The notes beneath the pieces were generated by a model. The model was not told the DNA's origin and made no database searches. It worked only from the letters and a program-made list of their open reading frames with translations. Made by a program: the position numbers and the translations under genes. 30,840 nt of DNA from Paulinella micropora (Eukaryota; Cercozoa; Imbricatea; Euglyphida): positions 265,835-296,674 of the forward strand of contig BJOX01000133.1 of the NCBI GenBank assembly GCA_009731375.1. The letters are read 5' to 3'. How positions within the stretch are numbered: position 1 is the first letter of the stretch; each line of letters starts with the position of its first letter. Shown here piece by piece: positions 1 to 7,417 of this stretch.

Positions 1-105
1 GTTATAGTTAATTTTATTGAAGACCAATGAACCTTTTGAAAAAGCTTCACCAAAACAAAAAAATAAAATAAATTAATAAGTTTTTGAGAAATCTCCACAA
101 AGCTC

Positions 106-393
106 CTACAATTGAAGCTGTTTGAATATTTCTTTTTTTAGCTCAGGATAGTTGTCTAGAAATGGTTGCTTCGCCATCCATCTTAAATATTGGGTATCAA
201 ATACGACCACATCGGCTACTGTCTTTCCCTTATATTTTCCCATAGGTATCTTTCCTTGTTCTTGAAGTTTCTTGTTTTCTGATTTATATTCATTAATGTG
301 CCCATCAATTACTTGCTTAATTTCTTGTAAAGTAAATGTTCTGTCTTTGTTGCTGACAGATAGCTGTTCAAATTTTTCACAAAGCTTTTGCAT
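106..393 (-). CDS. Small protein with exodeoxyribonuclease X-like C-terminal motif
   Basis: This 95-residue ORF starts at the ATG complementary to 391-393 and ends at TAG (106-108). The first 48 residues are Lys/Glu/Gln-rich and helical in character. Residues from about 50 read PMGKYKGKTVADVVVFDTQY followed by LRWMAKQPFLDNYPELKKEI. The pattern P-x-G-K-Y-K-G-K followed by Y-L-x-W and a trailing N-P/Y-E-L-K helix matches the small domain found at the C terminus of ExoX-like exonucleases and as stand-alone proteins in large DNA viruses and related elements. No DEDD nuclease core is present, so catalysis is not implied. It is transcribed divergently from the lipase-like gene 69 bases away. A role in DNA handling is inference. 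The domain match is fairly confident, the function is not. Confidence 0.6.
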   Translation of the reverse strand: MQKLCEKFEQLSVSNKDRTFTLQEIKQVIDGHINEYKSENKKLQEQGKIPMGKYKGKTVADVVVFDTQYLRWMAKQPFLDNYPELKKEIFKQLQL

Positions 394-462
394 CGGTGAG
401 TGCAGAGTAGGGTGTATATAGTAGGAAGTATAAAAAATAAAAAATTAAATAATTAATATAGG
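394..462. promoter_or_regulatory. Divergent intergenic promoter region
   Basis: The 69 bases between the two divergent start codons are AT-rich. They contain TATATA at 415-420 and TATAAAAAATAA at 429-440. Either could serve as a TATA element: the second is 23-34 bases upstream of the lipase ATG, and the first is about 22 bases upstream of the ATG of the minus-strand gene. Assignment rests on position and composition only. Confidence 0.4.
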
Positions 463-1254
463 ATGTCCGAGTGGATTAAGTTTGTTAAGGCTTACTCTGC
501 TAAGCATAACATAAGCTACAAGGAGGCATTGAAAAAGGCGAGTAAAGAATACAGGAAACAAAAGGGAGGTAGTGCTGAGTTATCAGAAGATGTCTATTTG
601 TCTTCGTCAGATAGAAAGGGTGCTGACGGATGGAAACCAGTCGCAAGCAAAGAAAAATCAACTGTGTATGAGAAAGATGGCAAAGCTATTGTAGCATTTA
701 GAGGCTCAGTAGATAAGCGGGACTTACTCACAGATGTCGCATTAGTAAAGGGAGTATTAAAAAGAACACCGAGATACAAAGAAGAGCAGAAGCTGGTTAA
801 TGTAGAGCTGACGGGTCATTCACTAGGTGGCACGATAGCAAAAGATTTAAGCCGACAAACTGGTGTAAGGGCAAACACATACAATAAAGGCAGTAGCACG
901 AAGGACCTAATTGAAGGAGTGATTGACCGAGTGGCCGTTAAAATTAATCCAAAAGGTAAGCGGGCGAAGACTGCGAAGCTAACCACGAACTACCGAACTA
1001 AGTATGACCCTGTGTCGTTGTTAGGAGCGACTGCTGTAAATACTAAGTTAGTTAAACCGACAAAAGGAATACATACAATCAGGAGCTTTAGTAAGGGCAA
1101 GCCCTTACAATCCCAAAAAAGGCAAAAAGGCAAAAAAATAAATAATCTTTTTATCATTTTTTGCTTAATAAACAAACGGTCTAGTTTCAATCGCATTGCC
1201 TACAATACCTATAATATTTCTTTTGGTGTAAGTAAAGCTGAATATTTTTTCTAA
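463..1254 (+). CDS. Class 3 lipase-like alpha/beta hydrolase of viral/Polinton type
   Basis: The ORF is 263 residues from ATG at 463. Residues 3-34 (EWIKFVKAYSAKHNISYKEA then LKKASKEYRK) match a short motif common at the N termini of large-DNA-virus proteins. Residues 77-82 (VAFRGS) resemble the lipase oxyanion loop, and GHSLGG at 118-123 is the nucleophile elbow (Ser120). Asp182 in YDPVSLL and His204 in IHTIRSF complete a plausible Ser-Asp-His triad. The FRGS-to-GHSLGG spacing (about 36 residues) is shorter than usual in class 3 lipases. From about residue 214 the reading frame runs into antisense of the polymerase end. A different frame near 1100 would stop at about 1137-1139 with a basic tail, so the annotated C terminus is probably a frameshift artefact. 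Lipid hydrolysis during particle entry or exit is inference. PLA2-like alternatives are excluded by the GHSLGG elbow. Confidence 0.75.
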   Translation: MSEWIKFVKAYSAKHNISYKEALKKASKEYRKQKGGSAELSEDVYLSSSDRKGADGWKPVASKEKSTVYEKDGKAIVAFRGSVDKRDLLTDVALVKGVLKRTPRYKEEQKLVNVELTGHSLGGTIAKDLSRQTGVRANTYNKGSSTKDLIEGVIDRVAVKINPKGKRAKTAKLTTNYRTKYDPVSLLGATAVNTKLVKPTKGIHTIRSFSKGKPLQSQKRQKGKKINNLFIIFCLINKRSSFNRIAYNTYNISFGVSKAEYFF

Positions 1255-1740
1255 GTATTCACTCGTTATTTTTTTCTGTTGTTTGTCTCTTGTTATCTTG
1301 CTGTTCTCTACTATAACAACTTTACCTGATTTTTCAATTCGTTTAGCAATCAATTTCTCTTCCTTAGTTTTAAGCAACTCTAACAATTCATTCTTGCCGT
1401 TCTCAATAAGGTCGTTGTTTTTAATTCCAAGTCCGCAACTAATGACACTTAACATATTTGGTAAATTTAATGATTTATTGTTTTCATAATTCATACTAAA
1501 GCCTTTTACTTTCATACTTGCTTTGCCGTTATCCAATACATATCCATAACACTTTGGCCCGCCTCCGATAAAAGTCATAATCTTTGCTCCGTGTAGTTCG
1601 TCCGTCCATTCGCCTAACAACTTACCAGTTTTCACATCTGTTTCGCCTTTCGTTAAGTCTGTTGTGTATATGACACTGTCCGTATCGTGGTATAGAACTC
1701 TGTTGTCTAGTTTGTCCATCATCTCATATAGTCTAATCCT
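1165..1740 (-). pseudogene. polB: Family B DNA polymerase, C-terminal fragment (motif C)
   Basis: This is the last segment of the broken polymerase gene, from the 10-N gap to TAA at 1165-1167. Just after the gap it reads RIRLYEMMDKLDNRVLYHDT, containing polymerase motif C (YHDTDSVIY), whose Asp residues bind catalytic metal. The TxGKLLGEWTDEL and FIGGGPKCYGY stretches that follow are thumb-proximal segments recognisable in protein-primed viral polymerases. The C terminus (IETRPFVY) is intact. The final 90 bases overlap the antisense end of the lipase-like ORF. The upstream join is obscured only by the N run, whose flanks share a five-base overlap, so this piece is probably continuous with the middle segment. 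Confidence 0.9.
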
Positions 1741-1750
1741 NNNNNNNNNN
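1741..1750. other. 10-N assembly gap inside the polymerase gene
   Basis: Ten Ns interrupt the polymerase between the HAR and RLYEMM residues that are normally adjacent in this family. The bases on either side (ATCCT at 1736-1740, and ATCCT at 1752-1756) are the same, which suggests overlapping contig ends rather than missing DNA. Confidence 0.8.
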
Positions 1751-2341
1751 TATCCTCGCGTGGCAGGTCGTAAATAAAGCAACTACAATATTTGTTTTTA
1801 CGGGGTCGCTTACCGCATCCTGTTTAAGATCATAACTCGCTTCTATTATTTTGTCGTTAATAATGTTTATGTTTATGTTATCGACTGACTTGTCGCTCAT
1901 TAACTTGTATGAGGTATCTTTGTCTTTTATCATTTTGTTCTGAGTTTTGTTTTGCTTTTCGTCAAACTTACCCCACAGGCTATTCAAGCACAACTTAGCA
2001 ACCGCTCGCCTTCCGGGGTTTTCTTCTATTTTGTTTTCGTCCATCTTAATACCCATCTTGACTTCCATACTGTCAATGTAGTTTCTTTTTTGCTCCTGTG
2101 TAATACATCCATCAGGATATCCGCTTGACTCTTGTTTAACCTTTAAGAAAGTTTTTATGTAATCTTTGAAAAGGCTACTGCTCTGTTCCTTCCAGTGCCA
2201 TACTTCATATACCTTAATTAGCTTATAGCCTTTGTCTAAGGCCTTGTAGATTTCGGGTGTTGCCCAAGTGCCAGTTATTGTTCGCTCGTTATCGGTGTGC
2301 TTACATTCGGTTTTCTGTTCAGTCATTCCGCATTGTCGCAT
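1751..2341 (-). pseudogene. polB: Family B DNA polymerase, middle fragment (motif B)
   Basis: This segment lies in a different frame from the 2323-4626 piece and overlaps it by 19 bases, as expected for a single-base indel near 2330. It carries CKHTDNERTITGTW and KGYKLIKVYEVWHW, which follow motif A in Polinton-type polymerases. Further on it has the palm/fingers motif B KLCLNSLWGKF (about residues 116-126 of the segment) and ends with IVVALFTTCHAR before the N gap. Methionine 1 of this frame is not a real start. Apart from the frame change, no stop codon disturbs it, which implies a recent lesion or a sequencing error. Confidence 0.9.
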
Positions 2342-4626
2342 AAGTAATACATAAGCTTACCTCTATCCGCCTTAGGTAAAACGGGGTGTAGTAATTTTCT
2401 CGGCGGTAGCATCTTAACCTTAGCCACTCCGAAATATTCTCTGTTTATGATTTTGTTTTTCATAGACAGTCGGTCGTCGTCGTTGTTCGGTCGTATGATT
2501 TCGTGGTGCCCGCTAGTGTAAAGGTCGTAAAACATAACGGTCGGATACAGAGAGCATATGTCAACGTATTTCGCGTATTCGTTCTCGTGTCGTGATTTCC
2601 AATACAATGTTAGAGCATCAGTTCTACCTCCAAACATTGCTTCTCGCGGGTTCAGTCCTTCTTGTTCGGTAATTCGTTCATTAGTATCTTCCGCTAGGCT
2701 TTCACTCGTTTTCATTAATCTCCATTCGCATTCCCAGATAATTACTAGTTTGCTGACTTGTTTGCTTAGTTCTTTTTCTCGTCTCATTGTTGCCTTGTAT
2801 AGTTCGCCCATCGTCTTATTCTTCTTGGTGTTGATTGTATTACCATTAAAGCACTTTGGACATCCGTGCCATAGACAGCCGTGAAATTCGTAAGCGGTTT
2901 TGTTCTTCTCATCCCAGCCGTCTACGTAAACATTTGATTGGCCTAAGTTAAACATCTTTTCGCCACCATTGAAAGCATGTTTGATATCCGTTTGGTCTAA
3001 CCTGCTTCTGTAAGCTATCCATTCAACACAAGCCCGAGAGGTAATCCTGTTTTGCTTTTCTGCCTTCAACACAGCAATTGAATTCTCTGGCATAAACTTA
3101 GCCCGATACAAAGCCATAACACAACTCGCAATAGTTGTATATTGAAACGGGTCAATACCGAATTCTAGAAACTGCTTTCTAAAATCCATACATCCCCTTC
3201 TCAGAATGTCAACATCGCTATGACAGTATTCCGCGATTTCCTTCCGCATGTCAAATGTGTTGTTTCTTTGGCTTTCATACCATTCTAAGAATTCCGCTCT
3301 TTTCTTATCTTTCATCGTGTCGTAGCCGTAGTGCTTCTTATGAGGCATAACACCAACATAGTTTTTATTCTTATCAGTATTGAAGAAGTGAGGGAAGAAG
3401 CCTTTTTTAAGTTCGTTCAATCCGAATGTCTTAGGAAAGTCTGACAACGGCATTGTGAGGAAACTCAAACTATCAATGAAGCGGTATTTCTTCAAAGTCA
3501 TCATCATTATCTTACCGCCCTGATAAATGACGAATGGCGCCTGCCCGTTATCAACTAACCACTTAAGAATAAACTGACAGTCATAACCGCGACTGTTATG
3601 AGCAATGAATGTAAAGCCGTTGTGCTTAGATTCAAAAGCCCACTTACAGAAATCATCACTGTTCTTATGAATGACGGGTGGTTCCTTCGCATCAAAATAC
3701 TGGCTTTCCGCATGATTAACTATATGCTCGCCTGTATCCTGTGTCGCTTCAAAGTCAAAGAATATGTATTTCTCTGAAAAAGGTAGTATGTCTTTCTTCA
3801 CTATTTCACATTGGTGATCAAGTGGTTTAAGTTCCTTACAATTACGGCATTTCACATATCCGCATTTGTGTTCGTCCTTTCTCCTGTAATTAAGACCGCA
3901 CGAAAGACATTTCGCTTTGATATCGCAGTTCGTCCTCTTGTGATTGTTGAAACATACCGTGTTCGGAAACTTTCTATTACACGAATAGCAATCAGTCCAA
4001 TTGCTTTTATCGTTAATACCCTTACAGTCTTTGGTTTCGCAGATATTACAAGTGGATTCGCAGGCATGTATCTTTTGAAATCCTCTTAAGCATAACTCAC
4101 AGAAGTTTTCTTTACCTACCATAGACTTCATATTGGTTATCGCATCGTAGTGGTTCTCTGTCTTAAGTATGTAAAGGTTCGTAAGGCGTTTGCCTCCCCT
4201 TTCAAGTAAATCTGTCTTATAAACAATCTTATCAGGGAATTCAACAATAACCAGATTGTATTTAATGTGTCTCGCAAAAGTTTTAATTTCAGGAATACCG
4301 CACACATCCTGAATGACTTTCGCTTCTTCTTGTAGTTTCAAAGCCATCTCCTCCTGTATCTTTCGCCCCATCCTTATTACTTTGAATTTTTCGTGTTTTT
4401 CTTTTTTTGCTTTTACTACAACAATTGCTCTGGCTAAGCATATGTTGTCTGTATTATTAATTTGAATTACTCCTTTCTTTTTATATACATCCAACTTATT
4501 AATTACCTGAAGCCTGGTCCCTCCCGTCTGCATTTCAACAGATTTCAAAACGAACCTGAACATATCAATATTGGTTCCATTTTCGTCTGTATAAAGGCTT
4601 TCGTTGCTTTGAAATAATGCTGACAA
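2323..4626 (-). pseudogene. polB: Family B protein-primed DNA polymerase, main fragment (exonuclease, Cys-rich, nuclease insert, motif A)
   Basis: The main piece is 767 codons long. Residues 176-273 form a Cys/His-rich block with repeated C-x2-C pairs, likely zinc-binding. The proofreading exonuclease follows: Exo I FFDFEAT (289-295), Exo II AHNSRGYD (342-349) and Exo III YCHSDVDIL (467-475). Residues 550-635 contain YEFHGCLWHGCPKC and IIWECEW, the Vsr-like/endonuclease-fold insert typical of Polinton, adintovirus and linear-plasmid polymerases. FGGRTDAL (665-672) precedes motif A, DICSLYPTVM (689-698). The frame is lost after LCDNAE at about 2323, where the next fragment continues in another frame. 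The upstream end is not a true start: QSNESL at the N terminus lies inside the conserved N-terminal region, and coding continues upstream into 4690-5199. Replication of the element by protein priming is known for the family. Confidence 0.95.
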
Positions 4627-4689
4627 TCTTCCAAAACATCGCTGACAGAAATCTCGTTAATCCTTTTCAATCCCGTAGATACTGCTCCA
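4627..4689 (-). other. polB: Out-of-frame segment within the polymerase gene
   Basis: The flanking polymerase fragments (ending 4690 and starting 4626) share the same frame, but this 63-base stretch contains stop codons in that frame. A neighbouring frame is open through it and reads plausible polymerase N-terminal sequence (NEISVSDVLED). Two compensating one-base shifts, near 4685 and 4620, would explain it. Confidence 0.6.
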
Positions 4690-5199
4690 TTAGTAATCTA
4701 CAAACTTGATACTTAGACTTACCATACTGCCTTGTCTCTGTCTTTTGATAAAGTCATTCAGTATTATCTCAATGAACCGTAGAATATTATTCATACTAAA
4801 AGAAGTGAAGTTGCCAGTAAGCCTAACCCAATACTGGCTTTCATTAACACCAAGCACGTGCTTCTTTCTATCAACATGTTTGATTTCGTAGTTAGCATAC
4901 CGCATCAGGTCTTTTACCTTTTCTTTTCTTTCTCTCACTTTCGCTTCGAACACTTTCCCTTCCAAAATAGGTAAGGGCAGTGCTACTGGAATAGGATGAT
5001 ACTCAAAGTAAACAGCGCCTCTTACTCGGTTCAAGTAATTCTGGGCCGTTGTTGTATCAACCTTATACTTTCTTTTATACCCCTCAGGTATTATGTAAAG
5101 CACATCTTGACCCCTGACCCTTTTGATTTCATAATTAATGTTTTGTTCCCTAAATCTGTCCAACCTATACTGAATACCGTTGTAAGTGTGTGTCTCCAT
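4690..5199 (-). pseudogene. polB: N-terminal segment of the Polinton-type DNA polymerase
   Basis: This 169-codon ORF starts at the ATG complementary to 5197-5199, just downstream of an AT-rich region, and stops at TAA (4690-4692). It is basic, and a late segment (VSLSIKFVDY) resembles the beta-strand that precedes the conserved N-terminal domain of Polinton polymerases. It is in the same frame as the main polymerase piece, with only a short shifted segment between them, so I read it as the true 5' end of one gene spanning 5199 to 1165 (about 1,300 codons). A separate small protein, for instance a terminal-protein-like partner, is the alternative. I prefer the extension because of the frame identity and lack of any promoter between them. 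Confidence 0.65.
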
Positions 5200-5364
5200 C
5201 GTATATATTGGTTAACAATTTTTTTTTTGAAAATTAAATAATCATCTCAATCGTCTGCCCCCGCCGTGGTCCGCTGTGTGCCTCAGTGTCTATATATACG
5301 GGGGGCCCTGTGTTTAGATGGAAATTAGGGCGTGGCGGGCGTGGCTGGCGGGGCGGGCGGGGCC
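5200..5364. promoter_or_regulatory. Region upstream of the polymerase, TATATATA and GC-rich block
   Basis: The stretch begins AT-rich (TATATATT at 5203-5210, then a poly-T run) and becomes strongly GC-rich after 5250. TATATATA at 5291-5298 lies about 92 bases upstream of the polymerase ATG and is palindromic, so it could serve either strand. It is followed by a GGGGGGCCC run and a G-rich stretch (5327-5362). Promoter assignment is positional inference. Confidence 0.35.
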
Positions 5365-5365
5365 G

Positions 5366-5421
5366 AAAGGGGCTCTGCCCCTTTCAAACCCCACAGTGGG
5401 GTTGTAGGGGTTTACCCCTAC
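5366..5421. repeat. Cluster of three GC-rich hairpins (copy 1)
   Basis: Three adjacent perfect or near-perfect palindromes are visible: AAAGGGGC/GCCCCTTT (5366-5384), AACCCCAC/GTGGGGTT (5387-5403) and GTAGGGGT/ACCCCTAC with loop TT (5404-5421). The third, with its left flank, recurs almost unchanged in copy 2 at 5790-5813. The cluster overlaps the 3' end of the small minus-strand ORF at 5384-5617, so a termination or RNA-end function is possible. Confidence 0.75.
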
Positions 5422-5617
5422 TGTGTGTGCTTGATTTCATATATCTTACTTTGCTACTCCTATTGATTTCAGCTCCGCACTCACACTTGAAAGGAATCTT
5501 CTTCCAACTCCTTTTCTTTTCTTTTTTTATTTCTTTTGTTTCCTTATCATAATTAACTTTCCATTCATCATACTTTGATTTTACTTTTTCCTCGTGGTAT
5601 TTCTTTCCTTCTTCCAT
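5384..5617 (-). CDS. Small Cys/His-motif protein, viral type, possibly truncated
   Basis: This 77-residue minus-strand ORF has a long charged helical N-terminal part (KKYHEEKVKSKYDEWKVNYD and KETKEIKKEKKRSWKK) followed by FKCECGAEINRSSKVRYMKS and STHSRG. The C-x-C-G ... K-x-R-Y-x-K-S-x3-H arrangement resembles the short C2H2-like tail on many large-DNA-virus proteins (for example GIY-YIG or AP2-like nuclease families). The last 11 or so codons read into the hairpin cluster. The frame is open upstream of the ATG for about 11 more codons. Another frame at 5650-5722 gives WREGGK, which resembles the start of an AP2-like domain, so an upstream frameshift may have broken a larger gene. Coding status is uncertain. 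Confidence 0.4.
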   Translation of the reverse strand: MEEGKKYHEEKVKSKYDEWKVNYDKETKEIKKEKKRSWKKIPFKCECGAEINRSSKVRYMKSSTHSRGKPLQPHCGV

Positions 5618-5754
5618 TGCTTGTTCTTGTGTTATTCGTTTTCCAATAGTAAACTCTTAAACATCGTTTTACCTCCTTCTCTCCATTGAATTTTTACCAT
5701 CGGTCTCTTTTCGTTATTCTTCATCATAATACATCCTTTTGAAATCGTAAACCT

Positions 5755-5813
5755 GCGGGGAGCTTTGCCCCCCCCGCACCCCCTTCGTTGGGGTTGAAGG
5801 GGTTTACCCCTAC
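5755..5813. repeat. Cluster of three GC-rich hairpins (copy 2)
   Basis: It has the same layout as the 5366-5421 cluster: GCGGGG/CCCCGC (5755-5777), ACCCC/GGGGT (5778-5794) and AGGGGT/ACCCCT with loop TT (5798-5811). The stretch from GGGGTTG to CCCCTAC differs from copy 1 by one base in 24. The first stems differ in sequence while keeping pairing. Confidence 0.75.
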
Positions 5814-5815
5814 AT

Positions 5816-6205
5816 TTTTTTCAGTGACGTCGTTTGTCATCCTGTATGTGTCTTTATATATTAACGGTATTATTTTAAATATTAATATTCGTTGCCATTT
5901 TGTCCCTGCGGGCCGGCCGGTGTGTGTCTCTGTGTGGCGGGTGGTATGTCGTGAAAAAGTGTGCCGAAGTGCGACCCTATACTACTACAGTCGATTTTTG
6001 TCTGCCCCAGAGCATATTCCTTTTTGGTCAGGTCGAATCCACTATCTTCGATTTTTTTTCCCTGTCTGTCAGTTGCCAAAAGTTGACGGAATTCATAATT
6101 CCCACAGTCAAGACATGACAAAAAATGTAGTTGAATAACCATAACGTTAGGTGTTGGGGCCGACACATTTTTCAGGAAAAGAAATAAAAGAGAATGGCCC
6201 AAAGG
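5816..6205. other. Unassigned unique sequence
   Basis: The composition is mixed, with a CpG-containing block at 5900-5960 (GCGGGCCGGCCGG). Short ORFs exist on both strands (for example minus 5882-6202, 106 codons), but I recognise no domain in them and do not call genes. It may be the outer end of the Polinton-like element or host DNA. Confidence 0.4.
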
Positions 6206-6272
6206 AAAAAACCATATAATGTGGTGGGGGGAGTATTGAAGAGATGGATTAGTAACGCCCGTTTAGATTATT

Positions 6273-6364
6273 TTTAGCTTGAAGTAAGTCATCCCAGTAG
6301 TCCTGCTTCTGGTTTGTCTTTAGGAGTATAGTTTCCGTAAAGGGAACTGCTTTCCTATTAAACT
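6273..6364 (+). repeat. 92-base direct repeat, copy 1 (probable LINE 3' tail)
   Basis: Begins TTTAGCTTGAAG and ends CCTATTAAACT, followed immediately by (TAC)n (6364-6398) and a poly-C run (6404-6416). Confidence 0.85.
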
Positions 6365-6398
<34 letters not shown>

Positions 6399-7143
6399 GT
6401 CCGCCCCCCCCCCCCCAAACACACCCAAACCCAAACCACACTATTATCTAACTCTGCCCATGATTTGCAGAAACAATTAGATGTTTGTGCTAAAGATAAT
6501 AATGCTGAATTTAATCAAGACAAATCTAACATTGTTATTTTCAATAATAAAGTCACTCACATTGAACTCTTATGGGACAAAATGTCAGAGGCCTCTAGTT
6601 TATCCATGGAAAAATTTATCCATGGAACTTTATTTAACGAAAGGTAATTATGAGGGTGGGAGAAGATTGATCTCTCTCGCTAGAGCAGGTTGCCTTCGTT
6701 TTGGCCTTTCTCGTAGAGGCTTTGGACTCCTGTGAATATTCCCTGTGGAATTTGCACAACAAATGAACATTCAGAACTACATGTCTTTAACAAGCCTATT
6801 CTAAGGTCTCTACAACTGAAATATTTTGGCTCGACCTTTTCTCCTGATGGTACTATTTCTAGTAACGATTGGACATCTTTATTAGCCACTTGGTCCTTAA
6901 ACTCTTCTTTTCATACTGTTATGAGGGGTTTTCTGAAGGACTTCAATGTAGCAATTAAAGAGCTTTTATAAGCTCTAGAGGTTCTCAAACTCATATATAG
7001 GTCGCATGGTTAGTTGCGGAGGTTTCTTTTCTCTGGAATAGTGGGTGCTTGGATTCGACCTTGATAATGGAGTCTTTTTGGATCGTCCTGAGACTTGTGT
7101 TTAGTTGAGGGGATTTTGGACTTTTAGTATGTATAGATTTTTG

Positions 7144-7236
7144 TTTAGCTTGAAGTAAGTCATCCCAGTAGTCCTGCTTCTGGTTTGTCTTTAGAAGTAT
7201 AGTTTTCCGTAAAGGGAACTGCTTTCCTATTAAACT
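7144..7236 (+). repeat. 92-base direct repeat, copy 2 (probable LINE 3' tail)
   Basis: Same sequence as 6273-6364 apart from G to A in TTAGGAG/TTAGAAG and one extra T, followed by GCC(TTACC)n-like sequence. Confidence 0.85.
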
Positions 7237-7270
7237 GCCTTACCTTACCTTAACACACGGGAGTGGTGGT

Positions 7271-7389
7271 GGGAGGTGGGGGGGGGGGGGCNNNNNNNNN
7301 NNNNNNNNNNNNNNNNNNNNNNNNNNNNNNNNNNNNNNNNNNNNNNNNNNNNNNNNNNNNNNNNNNNNNAACCCCCCCCCCCCCCCCCC
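7271..7389. other. Poly-G run, 78-N gap, poly-C run
   Basis: A G run ends at 7290, N spans 7292-7369, and a C run occupies 7372-7389. The switch from G-run to C-run across the gap suggests an unresolved palindrome or mis-joined low-complexity ends. Confidence 0.8.
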
Positions 7390-7417
7390 AAAAAAAGTAA
7401 AAAACCATATAATGTGG

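Larger units (their letters stand above)
1..5815. mobile_element. Polinton/Maverick or adintovirus-like element, partial (one end)
   Basis: A protein-primed family B DNA polymerase, a lipase-like protein, an ExoX-C-like small protein, a Cys/His small ORF and GC-rich hairpin clusters lie together with compact, virus-like spacing (a 69-base divergent intergenic region and a convergent overlap at 1165-1254). The polymerase combines exonuclease motifs, a Cys-rich block and a GCLWHGCPKC nuclease-like insert, a layout known from Polintons and adintoviruses. No integrase, packaging ATPase, protease or capsid gene is visible, so the rest presumably lies left of base 1. The right boundary is not defined. 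I chose 5815 because the second hairpin cluster ends there and no element-like coding follows. Terminal inverted repeats cannot be tested because the partner end is outside the window. Confidence 0.75.
6206..7417 (+). mobile_element. LINE-derived debris bracketed by direct repeats
   Basis: A 19-base direct repeat (AAAAAACCATATAATGTGG) lies at 6206-6224 and 7399-7417. Inside it, a 92-base direct repeat occurs at 6273-6364 and 7144-7236, differing by one substitution and one indel. Between those, plus-strand frames read NSAHDLQKQLD...DKSNIVIFN (about 6451-6570) and LKYFGSTFSPDGTIS (about 6807-6863), which match the palm/thumb portion of non-LTR reverse transcriptases. LARAGCLRFG and CGICTTNEHSELHVF (6680-6795) resemble a C-terminal zinc-knuckle region. 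Frames shift and the order looks scrambled, so this is dead sequence. The 92-base repeat, followed once by (TAC)n and once by (TTACC)n, looks like a retrotransposon 3' tail. Confidence 0.5.

Noticed and set aside
990-1196. 68-codon ORF on minus overlapping the lipase
   Set aside because: Shadow of the lipase and polymerase ends.
3811-4089. Opposing 92- and 71-codon ORFs within the polymerase Cys-rich region
   Set aside because: Out-of-frame shadows of the polymerase gene, which has clear domain motifs in its own frame.
5882-6202. 106-codon minus-strand ORF
   Set aside because: No recognisable domain, and overlapping ORFs exist on the other strand; treated as chance.
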